Shown here piece by piece: positions 1-6,358 of a stretch of DNA of 9,899 nt. The DNA is from Elusimicrobiota bacterium (GTDB lineage: Bacteria > Omnitrophota > Gorgyraeia > Zapsychrales > Fredricksoniimonadaceae), in the NCBI GenBank assembly GCA_012514595.1, contig JAAYZZ010000175.1:1-9899 (forward strand), read 5' to 3'. The notes under the pieces were generated by a model. It saw only the letters and a program-made list of their open reading frames with translations. It ran no database searches and was not told the DNA's origin. The stretch's first letter is position 1. Each line of letters begins with the position of its first letter. Made by a program: the position numbers and the translations under genes.

Positions 1-597
1 CCGAAGGGTCACCAGCACAACACCTCCGGAAAGGATCCCGCTGATCAACAGCGGCTTCAAGGCTCCCGTCCAGACAAAGGCCCCAAGCTCCTGGTGGAAA
101 AGGATGTATCCCCCGCCCTGAAGGGCGCTGGCGAGAAGTCCGGCCAAAAGGACCTCCCCGCGCATGCGGGCCCCCCGGACCACATACGCCGAGGCCCAGC
201 CGCTCAAGAAAAAGATCAGGAGAAAATCAACCCCTTCTCCGACGAGAAGTGTCACCAGCGCGCTGGTAATGAGCGCCATCGAGAAGGCCAGCGGGATCTC
301 GCTGAAGAGCAGCATGGTGATCATGGGGACAGCGGCCACAGGAAGATAATACGGCGAAAGGTCCGAGTACGTGTTGACCCCGACCGCGGTCGCGGCCATC
401 AGGGTAACGAGAAAACTGATCTGAAGAAGCCTGCGCCCGGCGACCTTCCGGAAAAAGACAAGATGCAAGGCATACATCACCAGAAGGAGCGCGATAAACA
501 GCGAAAGCCCGGCCACAATGCAGTAGCCGAGGATCAGGGCGAAAAAAAGGACCCCCGCCGCTAGGCTTTCTCTTTTAATGCTTAAGATACTGCTCAT
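1..597 (-). CDS. 7TM-HD family membrane protein (YqfF/PgpH-like), N-terminal part, cut by window edge
   Basis: The frame is open for 199 codons from ATG at 597 to the window edge; its C-terminus lies outside. The protein is very hydrophobic. It has a 37-residue hydrophobic stretch at about 13-49 (two abutting helices or one long one), then further likely helices near 59-74, 84-98, 103-120, 123-140, 149-167 and 183-198. The segment SPYYLPVAAVPM at 81-92 resembles the conserved Pro-containing helix of the 7TM-7TMR_HD family. In YqfF/PgpH this membrane domain carries a cytoplasmic HD phosphodiesterase that hydrolyses cyclic di-AMP; no HD domain can be seen here because the sequence ends. The position immediately after phoH is the usual one for this family. 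The start overlaps the phoH 3' end by 23 bases, with GAGG three bases upstream of the ATG, suggesting translational coupling. Oddity: the large extracellular domain that normally lies between the first and second helices is not present downstream of this start. The family call rests on hydrophobic pattern, one motif and context. Confidence 0.75.
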   Translation of the reverse strand, partial: MSSILSIKRESLAAGVLFFALILGYCIVAGLSLFIALLLVMYALHLVFFRKVAGRRLLQISFLVTLMAATAVGVNTYSDLSPYYLPVAAVPMITMLLFSEIPLAFSMALITSALVTLLVGEGVDFLLIFFLSGWASAYVVRGARMRGEVLLAGLLASALQGGGYILFHQELGAFVWTGALKPLLISGILSGGVVLVTLR

Positions 598-1525
598 AGG
601 CCTCGATGATCTTCTGCACCAGTTCATGCCGGACCGTGTCTTCGGCGGTCAGGTGCACAAATTTGATCTCTTCGACCCGGCCCAGGACCTTCTCGACCTG
701 GACCAGACCATTGGGCGTCCCCTCGGGCAGGTCGCTCTGGGTCACATCGCCTGTGACAATCATCTTGGAGTCAAACCCCATACGCGTCAGGAACATCTTC
801 ATCTGCTCGGGCGTTGAATTCTGCGCCTCGTCCAGGATGACGAAGGACTCATTGAAGGTACGGCCGCGCATGTACGCCAAAGGCGCCACCTCAATGACCC
901 CGTGCTCCGCGTACTGCTCGACCTTGTCGGGCTCGATCATTTCATAGAGCGCGTCATAAAGAGGACGGAGATACGGCATGACCTTCTGCTCCAGTTCCCC
1001 GGGAAGGAACCCGAGGTTCTCCCCCGCCTCGACCGCCGGACGTGTCAAAATGATGCGGCGGACCAGCCCCTTTTTGAGGGCGTTGACCGCCATGGCCATG
1101 GCCAGATACGTCTTTCCGGTCCCTGCGGGCCCGATCCCGACGACGATATCGTGTTTCTTGATCGCCTCGACGTACTCGATCTGCCCCTTGGTCTTGGGGG
1201 TGATGAGACCGCCCTTGACCGGCAGTTCGATCTTCTCCTTGGACAACCTCTTGAGACCGGCCTCCTGCTCCTGCTCGGCCACACGGGTCGCGAAGAGAAT
1301 GTCACGCTTCTTGACGACACGACCGCTCTTGACGATGTCGAGGAGATAATTGAACAGCTCTCCGACCTGGCTGACCTTCTCGTCCTGCCCGTCGATCCGC
1401 AGCCCCTCATGGGTCCGGTAAATGCGGACCCCGAACTCCTTTTCGATGACCTTGAGATTCTCGTCATACTTCCCGAACAGAAGCTGGATATCGCGATTGT
1501 CGTCGAACTTGAGATTCAGGATCAT
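575..1525 (-). CDS. phoH: PhoH-like ATPase
   Basis: Cytosolic P-loop ATPase of the PhoH/YbeZ family, 316 residues, the normal length. Residues 1-65 form the KH-like N-terminal domain typical of the longer PhoH proteins. Walker A is GPAGTGKT at 132-139 and Walker B is VILDEAQN at 229-236, followed by the TGDVTQSDLP motif at 258-267, all diagnostic. YbeZ is linked to RNA metabolism and is commonly encoded beside ybeY and a 7TM-HD protein; here the 7TM-HD-like gene follows directly, and ybeY, if present, would lie beyond the window. The start is well supported: GGAGG at 1536-1540 sits ten bases before the ATG. The preceding lipoprotein gene ends 29 bases upstream, so the two are probably co-transcribed. 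The precise biochemical role of this family is still poorly defined; the family assignment itself is secure. Confidence 0.96.
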   Translation of the reverse strand: MILNLKFDDNRDIQLLFGKYDENLKVIEKEFGVRIYRTHEGLRIDGQDEKVSQVGELFNYLLDIVKSGRVVKKRDILFATRVAEQEQEAGLKRLSKEKIELPVKGGLITPKTKGQIEYVEAIKKHDIVVGIGPAGTGKTYLAMAMAVNALKKGLVRRIILTRPAVEAGENLGFLPGELEQKVMPYLRPLYDALYEMIEPDKVEQYAEHGVIEVAPLAYMRGRTFNESFVILDEAQNSTPEQMKMFLTRMGFDSKMIVTGDVTQSDLPEGTPNGLVQVEKVLGRVEEIKFVHLTAEDTVRHELVQKIIEAYEQYLKH

Positions 1526-1554
1526 ACGTGTCTATCCTCCATTGATCTGTCTGT

Positions 1555-2082
1555 TCACTCCGCCGCCGGGGCCTTGACCTCGAGCGGACGGATCGTGAGC
1601 ACGGTCCCCGGTTTCAGGAAATTGGGGTCCTTGATCACATCCCGATTGGCATCATAGATCACGGTCCATCGACTGTAGGAACCGTAAAATTTCTTGGCGA
1701 TCTTCTGCAGCGTATCGTCCTTCTCGACCTTGTACTGCACCGGGAGTGCGGACGCGGGCGGAAGAAGGGCCTCCCCCGAAAATCCGGGAAGTGTGCCGGT
1801 AGGCGTCCTGATCTCCTCCCCATCGCTCGCCGGAACAGTCTGGACAAGGGTCCTGCCGGGAAGACTGGTCCCCGCCCCAGCGCGGGTCTTTTCCGAGACC
1901 TCCAGGACGATCACCTTACGTGTCTTCTTGCGAGGGGCCTGCTCTTCGGCCGCGAACCCCCGCATCCCTGGAAGGTCCTGGTCCACGCGCTCACGGTCCT
2001 CCAGATAGGCCCGCGTCTGGACGCACCCGGATAAGGCAAGGATCCCGATCAGGATCGTTCCAAAAAAAATGTGTTGTCTCAT
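1555..2082 (-). CDS. LysM-domain lipoprotein
   Basis: Predicted lipoprotein of 175 residues. A short positively charged start (MRQH) and hydrophobic core lead into the lipobox LALSGC, with Cys20 as the lipidated residue. The mature protein has a charged, probably flexible linker (about 21-115, including a basic patch near RKKTRK at 51-56) and a single LysM domain at about 116-166, recognisable from VQYKVEKDDTLQKIAKKFYG and the closing PNFLKPGTVLTI. LysM binds the N-acetylglucosamine chains of peptidoglycan, so the inferred role is a membrane-anchored wall-associated protein. No catalytic domain is visible. The ATG is preceded by a run of eight G (2090-2097) that overlaps the stop codon of aspS and can serve as ribosome binding site. 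It lies 14 bases after aspS and 29 before phoH. Its link to either neighbour is positional only. Confidence 0.9.
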   Translation of the reverse strand: MRQHIFFGTILIGILALSGCVQTRAYLEDRERVDQDLPGMRGFAAEEQAPRKKTRKVIVLEVSEKTRAGAGTSLPGRTLVQTVPASDGEEIRTPTGTLPGFSGEALLPPASALPVQYKVEKDDTLQKIAKKFYGSYSRWTVIYDANRDVIKDPNFLKPGTVLTIRPLEVKAPAAE

Positions 2083-2096
2083 GGGAATTCCCCCCC

Positions 2097-3494
2097 CTAT
2101 TTCTTCGTGACCGCGAGAAGACCAAGCTCCCGCATCTGCTTCTCATTCACCACAGAAGGCGCATCGGCCAAAAGACAACTCCCCCGCTGGGTCTTGGGAA
2201 AGGCGATCGTGTCCCGGATCGAATCCAGGCCCGAAAGAAGCGCAACCAGACGGTCCAGGCCGTAAGCCACCCCCGCATGCGGCGGTGCGCCGTACTCGAA
2301 GGCCCTCAAAAGAAATCCGAACCGCGCCTCGATCTCCTCGGCCCCCAGGCCGATGATGTCAAAGATCCTCTTCTGGACATCCCGACGGTGAATACGGATG
2401 GAACCGGAGCCGATCTCATTGCCGTTCAAGACAAGGTCATAGGCCCGGGAACGGATATTGGAAAGGTCTTTTCCCTCGAGTTTCGCGACATCCTCGGGAT
2501 GGACCGAGGTGAAGGGATGGTGCTCGCTGTCCCAGCGCTTCTCCTCCTCGCTCCACTTAAAGAGCGGAAAGTCCGTGACCCACAGGAACGCGAATTCGTT
2601 CTTGTCCTCCTTGTTCTTGCGGATGTCCGGCTTGTCGGAATTGTACTTCGCCTTGGCCTCCGCATGGGTCATGCGCGGGAACGGAACAGGAAGATCGATC
2701 CCCTTGGTCTCCTTGAGCACCTTCTGGAACATCCGTTCGGTGAGCGAGAAGACATCCTCCTCGTCAACAAAGGACATCTCCATATCGATCTGGGTGAACT
2801 CCGGCTGACGGTCGGCCCGAAGGTCCTCGTCGCGGAAGCACTTGACGATCTGATAATAACGGTCCATCCCCGACACCATGAGGAGCTGCTTGAAAAGCTG
2901 CGGCGACTGTGGCAGGGCATAGAACTGTCCCTGGTTCAGACGCGACGGCACCAGAAAATCACGCGCGCCCTCCGGCGTCGACTTGGTGAGGACAGGCGTC
3001 TCCACCTCACAGAATCCCTCTGCGTTCAGGAACGACCGGACCGTATTAGCCAGTTTGTGCCTCAAAAGAAGCGATTCACGCATCTTGTCCCGACGGATAT
3101 CCAGATACCGGTAGGTCAGGCGCAATTCCTCGGTGACATCGACATCCCCGTCGATCTCGAAGACCGGGACCTTGCTGTCATTGAGGATCTCGAGTTCCTT
3201 GGCCAAAAGCTCGATCCCGCCGGTCGCAAGGTCCTTGTTCACATTCTTCTCGGGACGGACATTGACCGTTCCCTTGATCCGGACCACGAATTCGGGTCCC
3301 AGCTTCTGGGCCAGTTCGTGCGCAGGTTTGGCCACCGACGGAACGAACACGACCTGGGTCACCCCGTAACGGTCGCGGATATCAATGAAGGTCAGCTTTC
3401 CGTGATCCCGACGGCGATGCACCCATCCGCAAAGAACGACCTCCTGGTCCTTGTGTTCAGGTCTTAACTCTCCACACGTGTGTGTCCGTAACAT
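2097..3494 (-). CDS. aspS: Aspartyl-tRNA synthetase, bacterial type, lacking the GAD insertion
   Basis: Class II aminoacyl-tRNA synthetase that charges tRNA(Asp) with aspartate. I place the start at ATG 3494 (MLRTHTCGEL aligns with the E. coli N-terminus, and AGAGAAAGG lies just upstream at 3500-3508); a start at 3533 would overlap hisS and add 13 unconserved residues. This gives 465 residues. The OB-fold anticodon-binding domain occupies about 1-105 (CGWVHRRRDHGKLTFIDIRD), then the catalytic core: TPEGARDFLVPSR, motif 2 FRDEDLRADRQPEF at 220-233, and motif 3 GLDRL near 412. Bacterial AspRS is normally about 580-600 residues because a GAD domain interrupts the core between SDKPD and the WV-DFP motif. 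Here SDKPD (286-290) is followed within 15 residues by WVTDFP (305-310), so that domain is absent. His31 and Lys83 give mixed signals on discrimination between tRNA(Asp) and tRNA(Asn). The gene begins 17 bases after hisS, a common pairing. Confidence 0.96.
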   Translation of the reverse strand: MLRTHTCGELRPEHKDQEVVLCGWVHRRRDHGKLTFIDIRDRYGVTQVVFVPSVAKPAHELAQKLGPEFVVRIKGTVNVRPEKNVNKDLATGGIELLAKELEILNDSKVPVFEIDGDVDVTEELRLTYRYLDIRRDKMRESLLLRHKLANTVRSFLNAEGFCEVETPVLTKSTPEGARDFLVPSRLNQGQFYALPQSPQLFKQLLMVSGMDRYYQIVKCFRDEDLRADRQPEFTQIDMEMSFVDEEDVFSLTERMFQKVLKETKGIDLPVPFPRMTHAEAKAKYNSDKPDIRKNKEDKNEFAFLWVTDFPLFKWSEEEKRWDSEHHPFTSVHPEDVAKLEGKDLSNIRSRAYDLVLNGNEIGSGSIRIHRRDVQKRIFDIIGLGAEEIEARFGFLLRAFEYGAPPHAGVAYGLDRLVALLSGLDSIRDTIAFPKTQRGSCLLADAPSVVNEKQMRELGLLAVTKK

Positions 3495-3511
3495 GACTGC
3501 CTTTCTCTGAT

Positions 3512-4822
3512 TTATCCGGAACATCGCCCGCACTTTTCGCGGACCCTGGAAACAATGTCATTCCGAGAAATGACGACCTGATCGCCCGTCGTCATGTTCT
3601 TGATCGCAACCTGGCCCGCCCGGGCCTCTTCCTCCCCGAGGATCACGGCGAACGAAGCCTCACGGCGGTCCGCCTCCTCGATCTGTTTCTTGAACGGACG
3701 GGCCGTGTGGTCCATGTCGGCCCTGATCCCCTCGGACCGAAGTTTCTGGACAAGAACGAACGCCTCATGAGCCAACGCCGCAGACCCGGCGATCACAAAG
3801 ACCTCAAGGTCATCGCGAGTCGGGAACGCCTGGCCTTCGAGGGCCAGAAGGATACGTTCGATCCCGAAGGCGAAACCGATCGCCCCGAACGGCTTTCCCA
3901 GACGCGGGTCCCCGCCGCCGAGCTGCTCGATCAGGCCGTTGTAGCGTCCCCCCGCTCCGATCGCATCCTGGGCACCGAGTTTATCACACGTGATCTCAAA
4001 GACCGTATGCGTGTAATAATCCAGCCCGCGCACCAGACGCGGCGAGACCTCATAGGCGATGCCCAAGGCATCCAGATTCCGGCGGACCTCGTCAAAATAT
4101 TCCCGGCCTCCCTGAGAGAGATGCTTCTGGCCGATCTCAAGTCCCCGGATGACCTCCTGACAGGCAGGATCCTTGGAATCCAAAAGACGAAAGACATTCC
4201 GCTCATACTGATCCCGCGCTGTCTCGGAAAGCCCTTGGACCTTGTCCTTGAGGGCGGTCCTCAACCATTCGGAAAAGGCGGCTTTATCCTCTTTGGTGCC
4301 CAAACTATTGATCTGAAGACGGAAACCATGAACTCCCAAAGACTTAAGAAGATCGACCGCAAGAGTGAGGATCTCCGCATCGACGAGGGGATGGTCCGCC
4401 CCGCGGCCGATCGCCTCAACACCGATCTGATGGAACTGGCGAAGACGTCCCCGCTGAGGCCGCTCCCCCCGGAACATGGGGCCCATGTAAAAGAACTTGG
4501 AGAGATACTCTTCCCGGCCCAGATTCTTTTCATTATAGGCCCGGACAACAGGCGCGGTTCCCTCGGGCCTCAGGGCAAACGGCGCCTCGGGCCCATCAGC
4601 GCGCTGGCTGCGGACCTCTAAAAGCTGTTTGTTCACGACCTCGGTCGTGTCCCCCAGGGAGCGCTTGAAAAGTCCGACATCCTCAAAGACCGGGGTCCGG
4701 ATCTCGCGATAACCGTAACGAGAAAAAAGGCCGCGCGCGACCCCCTCGACAAAGGTCCAGGCAGAGATCTCCGACGGAAGGATATCGACTGTCCCGCGGG
4801 GTGTTGTGATCTTTGGATCCAT
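3512..4822 (-). CDS. hisS: Histidyl-tRNA synthetase
   Basis: Class IIa synthetase that attaches histidine to tRNA(His), 436 residues from ATG 4822, a normal bacterial length. The N-terminus KITTPRGTVDILP is the usual HisRS opening. Motif 2 is FRGERPQRGRLRQFHQ at 117-132; the histidine-specific signatures LVRGLDYY (263-270) and AGGRYNGL (290-297) are intact; motif 3 is GFAFGIERILLAL at 316-328. The anticodon-binding domain follows from about 338, ending in a KCGRCSG tail. The frame can be extended to a GTG at 4855, but that start would lie in the right arm of a perfect hairpin and would add 11 unconserved residues, so I prefer 4822. No Shine-Dalgarno sequence precedes 4822: the upstream 15 bases are TTTCATGTTTTGTTT. 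It heads the hisS-aspS-lipoprotein-phoH-7TM run. Confidence 0.96.
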   Translation of the reverse strand: MDPKITTPRGTVDILPSEISAWTFVEGVARGLFSRYGYREIRTPVFEDVGLFKRSLGDTTEVVNKQLLEVRSQRADGPEAPFALRPEGTAPVVRAYNEKNLGREEYLSKFFYMGPMFRGERPQRGRLRQFHQIGVEAIGRGADHPLVDAEILTLAVDLLKSLGVHGFRLQINSLGTKEDKAAFSEWLRTALKDKVQGLSETARDQYERNVFRLLDSKDPACQEVIRGLEIGQKHLSQGGREYFDEVRRNLDALGIAYEVSPRLVRGLDYYTHTVFEITCDKLGAQDAIGAGGRYNGLIEQLGGGDPRLGKPFGAIGFAFGIERILLALEGQAFPTRDDLEVFVIAGSAALAHEAFVLVQKLRSEGIRADMDHTARPFKKQIEEADRREASFAVILGEEEARAGQVAIKNMTTGDQVVISRNDIVSRVREKCGRCSG

Positions 4823-4860
4823 AAACAAAACATGAAAGGGGCGTGACCGTATCACGCCCC
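4823..4860 (-). terminator. Hairpin with T-rich tail between HU gene and hisS (terminator or leader attenuator)
   Basis: Bases 4838-4846 and 4852-4860 form a perfect 9-bp GC-rich stem (GGGGCGTGA/TCACGCCCC) with a 5-base loop. On the minus strand it is followed by TTTCATGTTTTGTTT, T-rich but interrupted. It lies 25 bases past the HU stop codon, so it probably ends the HU transcript, fully or partly. The tail runs straight into the hisS ATG, and I see no clear separate promoter for hisS in the space, so hisS may depend on read-through. Confidence 0.65.
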
Positions 4861-4885
4861 GGGAGGTCTTTTCAAAAAAGTGGCC

Positions 4886-5158
4886 TTATTTCACCTTCTG
4901 CTTCATCTCAAGGCCGGCCTTGAAAACCACGACGCGACGGGGCGGGACAGGAACGCTGTCCCCGGTGCGCGGGTTGCGGCCAAAACGGGCGCGGCGCTCC
5001 TTGACCTTAAAGACACCGAAATTCCGCAACTCCACTTTTTCGTTGCGGTTAAGGCTTTCGACAATCACATCAAACGTCTTCTGGACGATCTTCTTGACGT
5101 CCACCTGCTTGATGCCTGTCATGTCCGTGATCCTTAAAACGATGTCCTTCTTGGTCAT
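4886..5158 (-). CDS. HU/IHF-family DNA-binding protein
   Basis: Small nucleoid protein of 90 residues, the standard HU/IHF length. It should act as a dimer that bends DNA. The N-terminal helical part (TKKDIVLRITDMTG...VKKIVQKTFDVIVESL) is followed by the beta-arm region: VELRNFGVFKVKERRARFGRNPRTG, with GRNPRTG at 60-66 containing the conserved intercalating proline (Pro63), then PPRRVVVFKAG. The family is certain; HU versus IHF-alpha/beta cannot be decided from this alone. AGGAGAGAGGA directly upstream of the ATG makes a strong ribosome binding site. The gene has its own near-consensus promoter (5222-5250) and a hairpin downstream, so it is probably mostly monocistronic. Confidence 0.95.
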   Translation of the reverse strand: MTKKDIVLRITDMTGIKQVDVKKIVQKTFDVIVESLNRNEKVELRNFGVFKVKERRARFGRNPRTGDSVPVPPRRVVVFKAGLEMKQKVK

Positions 5159-5221
5159 GTCCTCTCTCCTGTTTTAGATAAAAAAACCCTGTTGATCGAA
5201 AAGGAGCAAAAATGTGGAAGT

Positions 5222-5250
5222 ATCGTATCAACAAGGTGTTAGAGTGTCAA
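5222..5250 (-). promoter_or_regulatory. Sigma70-type promoter for the HU gene
   Basis: On the minus strand, TTGACA (5250-5245) and TACGAT (5227-5222) are separated by exactly 17 bases. The -35 box is a perfect consensus and the -10 matches 4 of 6. Transcription would start near 5215, giving a leader of roughly 57 bases before the HU ATG. The rest of the 5159-5391 intergenic space holds only the HU leader and the cold-shock gene terminator. Confidence 0.75.
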
Positions 5251-5330
5251 GGAAGAATTCGGGATGGTGCATTCTTTAACACCCTTTACAGGCCCTCGAC
5301 GGAGAAATGCCGGGGAATATTCATAACCCC

Positions 5331-5367
5331 TAAAAAGAAAAAGGGATGGGGTTTCCCCCATCCCTTT
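5331..5367 (-). terminator. Intrinsic terminator of the cold-shock gene
   Basis: Bases 5340-5351 and 5356-5367 form a perfect 12-bp stem (AAAGGGATGGGG/CCCCATCCCTTT). Read on the minus strand, the loop is GAAA, a stable GNRA tetraloop, and the stem is followed by TTCTTTTTA. It begins 24 bases after the cold-shock stop codon. The other strand lacks a T-run after the stem, so the direction is clear. Confidence 0.9.
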
Positions 5368-5391
5368 GGGATATCGATCAAACGCGGACGC

Positions 5392-5631
5392 TTAAGCCCC
5401 CATGCGACGCACACGGTCATCCGGCGGCGGGTTCAGACGAACCACATTCACGGCCTTGGGACCACGGGTATCCTCCTGGACCTCGAACTCGACCTCTTCG
5501 CCGTCCACGAGGAACTTGAACCCATCCGCCTGAATGCCGCTGTAATGGACGTAGACGTCCTTACCGTCCGACATGGTGATGAATCCATAACCCTTCTTGC
5601 GATCGAACCACTTCACTTTTCCTTTTTCCAT
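5392..5631 (-). CDS. Cold-shock domain protein (CspA family)
   Basis: Single cold-shock domain protein of 79 residues, a five-strand OB fold that binds single-stranded RNA and DNA and acts as RNA chaperone. RNP1 is KGYGFI at 13-18 and RNP2 is VYVHYS at 26-31 (usually VFVHFS, so Tyr replaces Phe at two aromatic positions). GKVKWFD at 4-10 and the GPKAVNV near 57-63 are also typical. The C-terminus extends slightly beyond the domain with a proline- and arginine-containing tail (NPPPDDRVRRMGA). AGAAAGAGAA upstream of the ATG can act as ribosome binding site. A 6-bp hairpin lies in the 75-base upstream gap, and a strong terminator follows. Whether it is cold-induced cannot be told from the sequence. 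Confidence 0.95.
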   Translation of the reverse strand: MEKGKVKWFDRKKGYGFITMSDGKDVYVHYSGIQADGFKFLVDGEEVEFEVQEDTRGPKAVNVVRLNPPPDDRVRRMGA

Positions 5632-5666
5632 ACGATTCTCTTTCTGATGATACTGTTTGATCCACT

Positions 5667-5684
5667 GTCCCCAAATCAGGGGAC
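5667..5684 (-). other. Small inverted repeat in the leader of the cold-shock gene
   Basis: GTCCCC and GGGGAC form a perfect 6-bp stem around a 6-base loop. No T-run follows on the minus strand, so it is unlikely to be an efficient terminator; it may stabilise the 3' end of the upstream mRNA or fold in the cold-shock leader. Next to it, 5696-5705 is the 10-base palindrome CCGAATTCGG. Confidence 0.4.
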
Positions 5685-5706
5685 TTTCGCCCTGACCGAA
5701 TTCGGC

Positions 5707-6210
5707 TTAGTAACCTTCAGCCGGCGCTTCGGTCTGCGCCTCCTCTACAACAGGGGCCCCCGTATCGGTCCCGCCGATATCCATGGGCGCCTCTTCCTGA
5801 TAGTCCGTCCCCTCATCCATCGCAGGGGCGACCTCTTCAGCCTCTTCCTTGACAAGGGTCATCACAACACGCTTGCCATCTTCTTCCATATAATCCAGGA
5901 CCACGCTGTCCCCCGGGACCAAGTCGGTCACGGCATCGATGTTGCCAAGCTCGGTATCTGCCTTGATCGTGTAGGTCGCCTCGACATCCGCATCCTGGGC
6001 AAAATCATACTCCTTAAGGATCAACTCGTTCTCCGTGATGCTGACAACCTCTCCAAAAGAAAACTTGCCCTCATTCTGCTGCGCGACCGGCTCCTCAACA
6101 GGGACGCCTGTCTGATCAGTCTCCTCCATCGCCTCCTGCGCCTGCACGGAAAACACCATTGATCCCATCAGTCCGAGAACCGCCACAAGACACCACAAAA
6201 CCTTTTTCAT
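5707..6210 (-). CDS. Secreted acidic protein of unknown function
   Basis: I do not recognise a named family. The 167-residue protein starts with a clear Sec signal peptide (MKKVLWCLVAVLGLMG...) and a likely signal peptidase I site at VQA|QE after residue 24. The mature protein has three parts: an acidic Glu/Gln-rich stretch (25-47); a probable small beta domain at about 48-122, with alternating patterns such as FGEVVSITENELILKEY and LVPGDSVVLDYMEEDGKRVV; and an acidic Pro/Ala/Glu-rich tail (123-167). The GEVVSI...T...L.PGD.VVLDY spacing resembles small OB-like periplasmic domains such as DUF5666, but this is only a resemblance. No cysteines remain after processing, and no catalytic motif is visible. 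The start is supported by AGGAGAGGG immediately upstream. It lies between the end of the nrd unit and the cold-shock gene and is probably transcribed from its own promoter. Confidence 0.8.
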   Translation of the reverse strand: MKKVLWCLVAVLGLMGSMVFSVQAQEAMEETDQTGVPVEEPVAQQNEGKFSFGEVVSITENELILKEYDFAQDADVEATYTIKADTELGNIDAVTDLVPGDSVVLDYMEEDGKRVVMTLVKEEAEEVAPAMDEGTDYQEEAPMDIGGTDTGAPVVEEAQTEAPAEGY

Positions 6211-6282
6211 ACCCTCTCCTTGTTATTAACGCTCACTGCCCTCAACAGTGGGGCAGAGATGCTTCTTTAAGAAATTGAATAG

Positions 6283-6310
6283 ATTATAAATGAAAAGGAA
6301 AGGAACGCAA
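6283..6310 (-). promoter_or_regulatory. Probable promoter for the secreted acidic protein gene
   Basis: A perfect TATAAT lies at 6288-6283 on the minus strand. With a 16-base spacer, TTGCGT (6310-6305) is the best -35 candidate (TTG conserved). The -35 box would lie inside the stem of the preceding terminator. The resulting leader of about 65 bases contains a possible CTGCCC/GGGCAG hairpin at 6236-6256. Confidence 0.5.
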
Positions 6311-6327
6311 TATCAAAATCGCGTTCC
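6291..6327 (-). terminator. Probable terminator of the nrdD-nrdG-flavoprotein unit
   Basis: GGAACGC (6302-6308) and GCGTTCC (6321-6327) form a perfect 7-bp stem with a 12-base AT-rich loop, followed on the minus strand by TTTCCTTTTCA. It begins about 30 bases past the stop codon of the flavoprotein gene. The opposite strand also has CTTTTT after the stem, so it could work in both directions. Confidence 0.7.
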
Positions 6328-6358
6328 CTTTTTCGAGAATGAGGACCGGACAGCGCTC

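Noticed and set aside
94..564. 156-codon plus-strand open frame
   Set aside because: Highly charged translation opposite the hydrophobic 7TM-type gene; the minus-strand frame is continuous to the window edge and has family-like helices.
1920..3467. 515-codon plus-strand open frame opposite aspS
   Set aside because: Antisense shadow of a securely identified synthetase gene; no motifs of its own.
3495..3533. ATG start of aspS at 3533
   Set aside because: Adds 13 unconserved residues and overlaps hisS; ATG 3494 has a ribosome binding site and matches the family N-terminus.
4823..4855. GTG start of hisS at 4855
   Set aside because: It would place the hairpin inside the coding sequence, adds 11 unconserved residues and has no better ribosome binding site than the ATG at 4822.
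5212..6162. 316-codon plus-strand open frame with AAAAGGAG eight bases before its ATG
   Set aside because: The ribosome-binding-like sequence is tempting, but the frame runs antisense through the terminator, the cold-shock gene and the secreted-protein gene, with composition typical of a shadow.
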